Shown here piece after piece: positions 62,419-64,000 of a stretch of 64,000 bases of DNA. The notes under the pieces are model-generated. The model made no database searches. It was not told the DNA's origin and saw only the letters and a list, made by a program, of their open reading frames with translations. The translations under genes were made by a program, and so were the position numbers. The first letter of the stretch is position 1. Each line of letters starts with the position of its first letter. Location: contig JAJXZJ010000035.1 of NCBI GenBank assembly GCA_021780105.1, positions 1 to 64,000 of the forward strand. The letters are read 5' to 3'. This stretch comes from a bacterium (lineage in GTDB: Bacteria; Verrucomicrobiota; Verrucomicrobiia; Limisphaerales; J093).

Positions 62419-63249
62419 ATGCAGATCAAAACCATGACCGTGCTGCTGGCCGCCGCCATGAGCGGCGTCGCCGCGGCCTGCCTGTGTGTCACCGCGCTGC
62501 TGGGCTGGGAGAACTGGACGTTGCAGCGGCGGCTTGCCGATGTGCAAACAAACTGGGAGCGGGTGGTGTCCCAGGCCGCTGAACTGCGCGCGCTGCAAGC
62601 GGCGTCGCAGGTGGACCTGTCCACGCAGCAGCAGCGCAGCGAAACCTTGCAGGCGCAGCTCGATTCCCTGCGATCGGCCACCAATGAACTGGCGGCCGCG
62701 GTGCTGCGCCGGCCGCTGCGGGTCCGCATTTACGACGCGAACGGCCCGCTCGGCCTGGGCTGGGTGCTCGCCGCACCGACAAACGCGGTGGTTTTTGGCA
62801 CGCCCGAGGCACCGGCCAACGTGATGTTGGACCGGCCGGTGCAAAAAACGGTGGTCGCCGCGCCAGCCGCACAACCAAGTCAGCCCCCCGCCCCCGCCGT
62901 CGCATCCAGTTACGCCACGTCATGGCAGCAGCTTCCCTACGGTTACTGGGGCTGGCCGGTCGGGTGGACGGGCGATGAAGGCCGGCGTCGGCATGACGAT
63001 TCCGGCAGGCATGGGGCTGGTCCGGGTTCAACGCCGGCCGTTGTCCCGTCGCCAACGTCCACTGGGTTTAGAGGAGTTTCGTTGGGTTCTTTCCCGTCTC
63101 GCGTTTCGGTGATTCCCCCCATGTTGAATCAGCCGGCACCGCGGCCCATCCAGCCGATGACGACCTTCGCCGCCGGCCAGCGCAGTTTCCTGCCCACCGT
63201 CCCGACCGCGTCCCTGACACCGCAAACCTTGTTGCGGCCCTCACAATGA
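62419..63249 (+). CDS. secreted/anchored coiled-coil hypothetical protein
   Basis: A 276-residue protein preceded by a good ribosome site (AAGGAG, 8 bases before ATG). It has a single N-terminal signal-anchor helix (MTVLLAAAMSGVAAACLCVTALLGW), then a coiled-coil of about 60 residues (TLQRRLADVQTNWERVVSQ... LRSATNELAAAV), a short beta-type segment and a Pro/Ser-rich tail of about 130 residues that is probably disordered. No family is recognised. Its stop overlaps the 3' end of the convergent gltD-like gene by 9 bp. Confidence 0.65.
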   Translation: MQIKTMTVLLAAAMSGVAAACLCVTALLGWENWTLQRRLADVQTNWERVVSQAAELRALQAASQVDLSTQQQRSETLQAQLDSLRSATNELAAAVLRRPLRVRIYDANGPLGLGWVLAAPTNAVVFGTPEAPANVMLDRPVQKTVVAAPAAQPSQPPAPAVASSYATSWQQLPYGYWGWPVGWTGDEGRRRHDDSGRHGAGPGSTPAVVPSPTSTGFRGVSLGSFPSRVSVIPPMLNQPAPRPIQPMTTFAAGQRSFLPTVPTASLTPQTLLRPSQ

Positions 63250-64000
63250 GTGGACGCGGTCCCCCGCGACCGCCGCGCAAAGCGAAGCCGCCGCGCCCTC
63301 GCCGTTTACGGGCTTGGTCATGGCGGGCATCAGATACTCGTGAATGGTTTGGGCGGCGCGTTTGCCGTCGCCCATCGCGAGGATTACCGTCGCGGCGCCG
63401 CGCACGATGTCGCCGCCGGCAAACACGCCCGGCACGCTGGTCATGCCGCGTTCGTCCACCTCGATGTTGCCGTGCCGGTTCAACTTCAGGTCCGGGCACG
63501 TCGCGGTGAGCAAGGGGTTGGCGCGGGTGCCGATGGCCACGATCACCTGGTCGCATTCGATCACGAATTCCGACCCCGCCACCGGCACCGGCCGGCGGCG
63601 TCCGGAGGCGTCCGGCTCGCCAAGCGCCATGCGGACGCACCTGAGGCCGGTGACCCATTTCTGCGCGTTGCCGAGGACTTCCACCGGTGCCGTGAGCAAC
63701 TCGAATTCCACGCCCTCGCTTTCGGCGTGATGCACCTCCTCCAGCCGCGCCGGCAGTTCTTCCTTGCCGCGCCGATAGACGATGAACGCGCGTTCGGCGC
63801 CCATGCGCTTGGCCGTGCGCACCGAATCCATGGCCACGTTGCCGCCGCCGACCACCGCCACGCGCCGGCCCACGAGCACCGGCGTGTCGGCCTTCGGAAA
63901 TTCGTAGGCGGCCATCAGGTTCACGCGGGTCAAATACTCGTTGGCCGAGTAAACGCCCTTCAAGTTCTCGCCCGGCACGTTCATGAACACCGGCAGGCCC
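63241..64000 (-). CDS. GltD/NfnA-type NADPH oxidoreductase, partial (5' end outside window)
   Basis: The C-terminal about 253 residues of a glutamate-synthase small-subunit-type flavoprotein; the gene continues past the right edge. Visible are the NAD(P)-binding loop GRRVAVVGGGNVAMDSVRTAKRMGA, the FIVYRRGKEELPAR segment that determines NADPH binding in this family, the FAD-binding GVFAGGDIVRGAATVI, and the C-terminal MGDGKRAAQTIHEYL. It may belong to glutamate synthase or to a homologue such as sulfide dehydrogenase/NfnA; the missing N-terminus with Fe-S cysteines would help decide. Confidence 0.85.
   Translation of the reverse strand, partial: GLPVFMNVPGENLKGVYSANEYLTRVNLMAAYEFPKADTPVLVGRRVAVVGGGNVAMDSVRTAKRMGAERAFIVYRRGKEELPARLEEVHHAESEGVEFELLTAPVEVLGNAQKWVTGLRCVRMALGEPDASGRRRPVPVAGSEFVIECDQVIVAIGTRANPLLTATCPDLKLNRHGNIEVDERGMTSVPGVFAGGDIVRGAATVILAMGDGKRAAQTIHEYLMPAMTKPVNGEGAAASLCAAVAGDRVHSL

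Noticed and set aside
1-64000. CRISPR arrays, insertion sequences, prophage, rRNA
   Set aside because: No regularly spaced direct repeats, transposase or integrase motifs, phage structural genes or rRNA-like sequence were seen on either strand.

Overview
The window is high-GC bacterial chromosome. It carries a PEP-CTERM sorted exoprotein, several Tat-signal sugar-active proteins, glycoside hydrolases with a DUF4038 plus collagen-binding-like layout, and a short delta subunit in its ATP synthase. Together these suggest a Verrucomicrobiota-type organism, probably from an assembled environmental genome. That placement is inference: no rRNA or other decisive marker is present. The first 55 bases contain a 25-G homopolymer that looks like a contig-end artefact.

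Layout. 0.2-7.3 kb: DNA primase; a three-gene set resembling bacterial sphingolipid synthesis (serine palmitoyltransferase, NAD-dependent reductase, Aur1/PAP2-like membrane enzyme); a methyltransferase; a small unknown. 7.3-12.1 kb: purD and an AddB-like nuclease. 12.2-21.5 kb: a colinear assimilatory sulfate-reduction operon (sulfate-binding protein, cysK, DUF2061, cysI, cysH, cysD, cysNC, cobA-hemD). 21.5-24.7 kb, opposite strand: proB, mazG and a cystathionine gamma-synthase-like gene. 24.9-32.9 kb: PEP-CTERM protein, disulfide oxidoreductase, flavin reductase and three secreted sugar-related or unknown proteins.

33.0-48.5 kb is the highlight, a selenocysteine island. It holds selC (tRNA-Sec, anticodon UCA), selD (with a Cys-rich N-terminus and an AhpD-like C-terminus), selB and selA. 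Interleaved with them are four genes whose reading frames continue through one in-frame UGA. In all four, a hairpin with a five-base [A/U]UGGC loop starts its loop 19-22 nt after the UGA; between the two paralogues the stem shows compensatory changes. These four are candidate new selenoproteins: two large secreted paralogues with a shared G-Sec-G-G-x-C-S-x-S-W-R motif, a small protein ending in Cys-Pro-Thr-Sec-Val-Lys, and a small membrane protein. A normal start-to-stop gene caller would split or truncate all four.

48.5-55.6 kb, minus strand: a 2-hydroxyacyl-CoA-dehydratase-type activase and double-cubane reductase pair, then a run of four secreted glycan-degradation-type genes, one of them interrupted by an in-frame UAG followed directly by a hairpin. 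56.5-61.2 kb: ATP synthase genes for a, c, b, delta, alpha and gamma, without beta or epsilon. The window ends with purC, a secreted coiled-coil protein and a partial GltD-type oxidoreductase.
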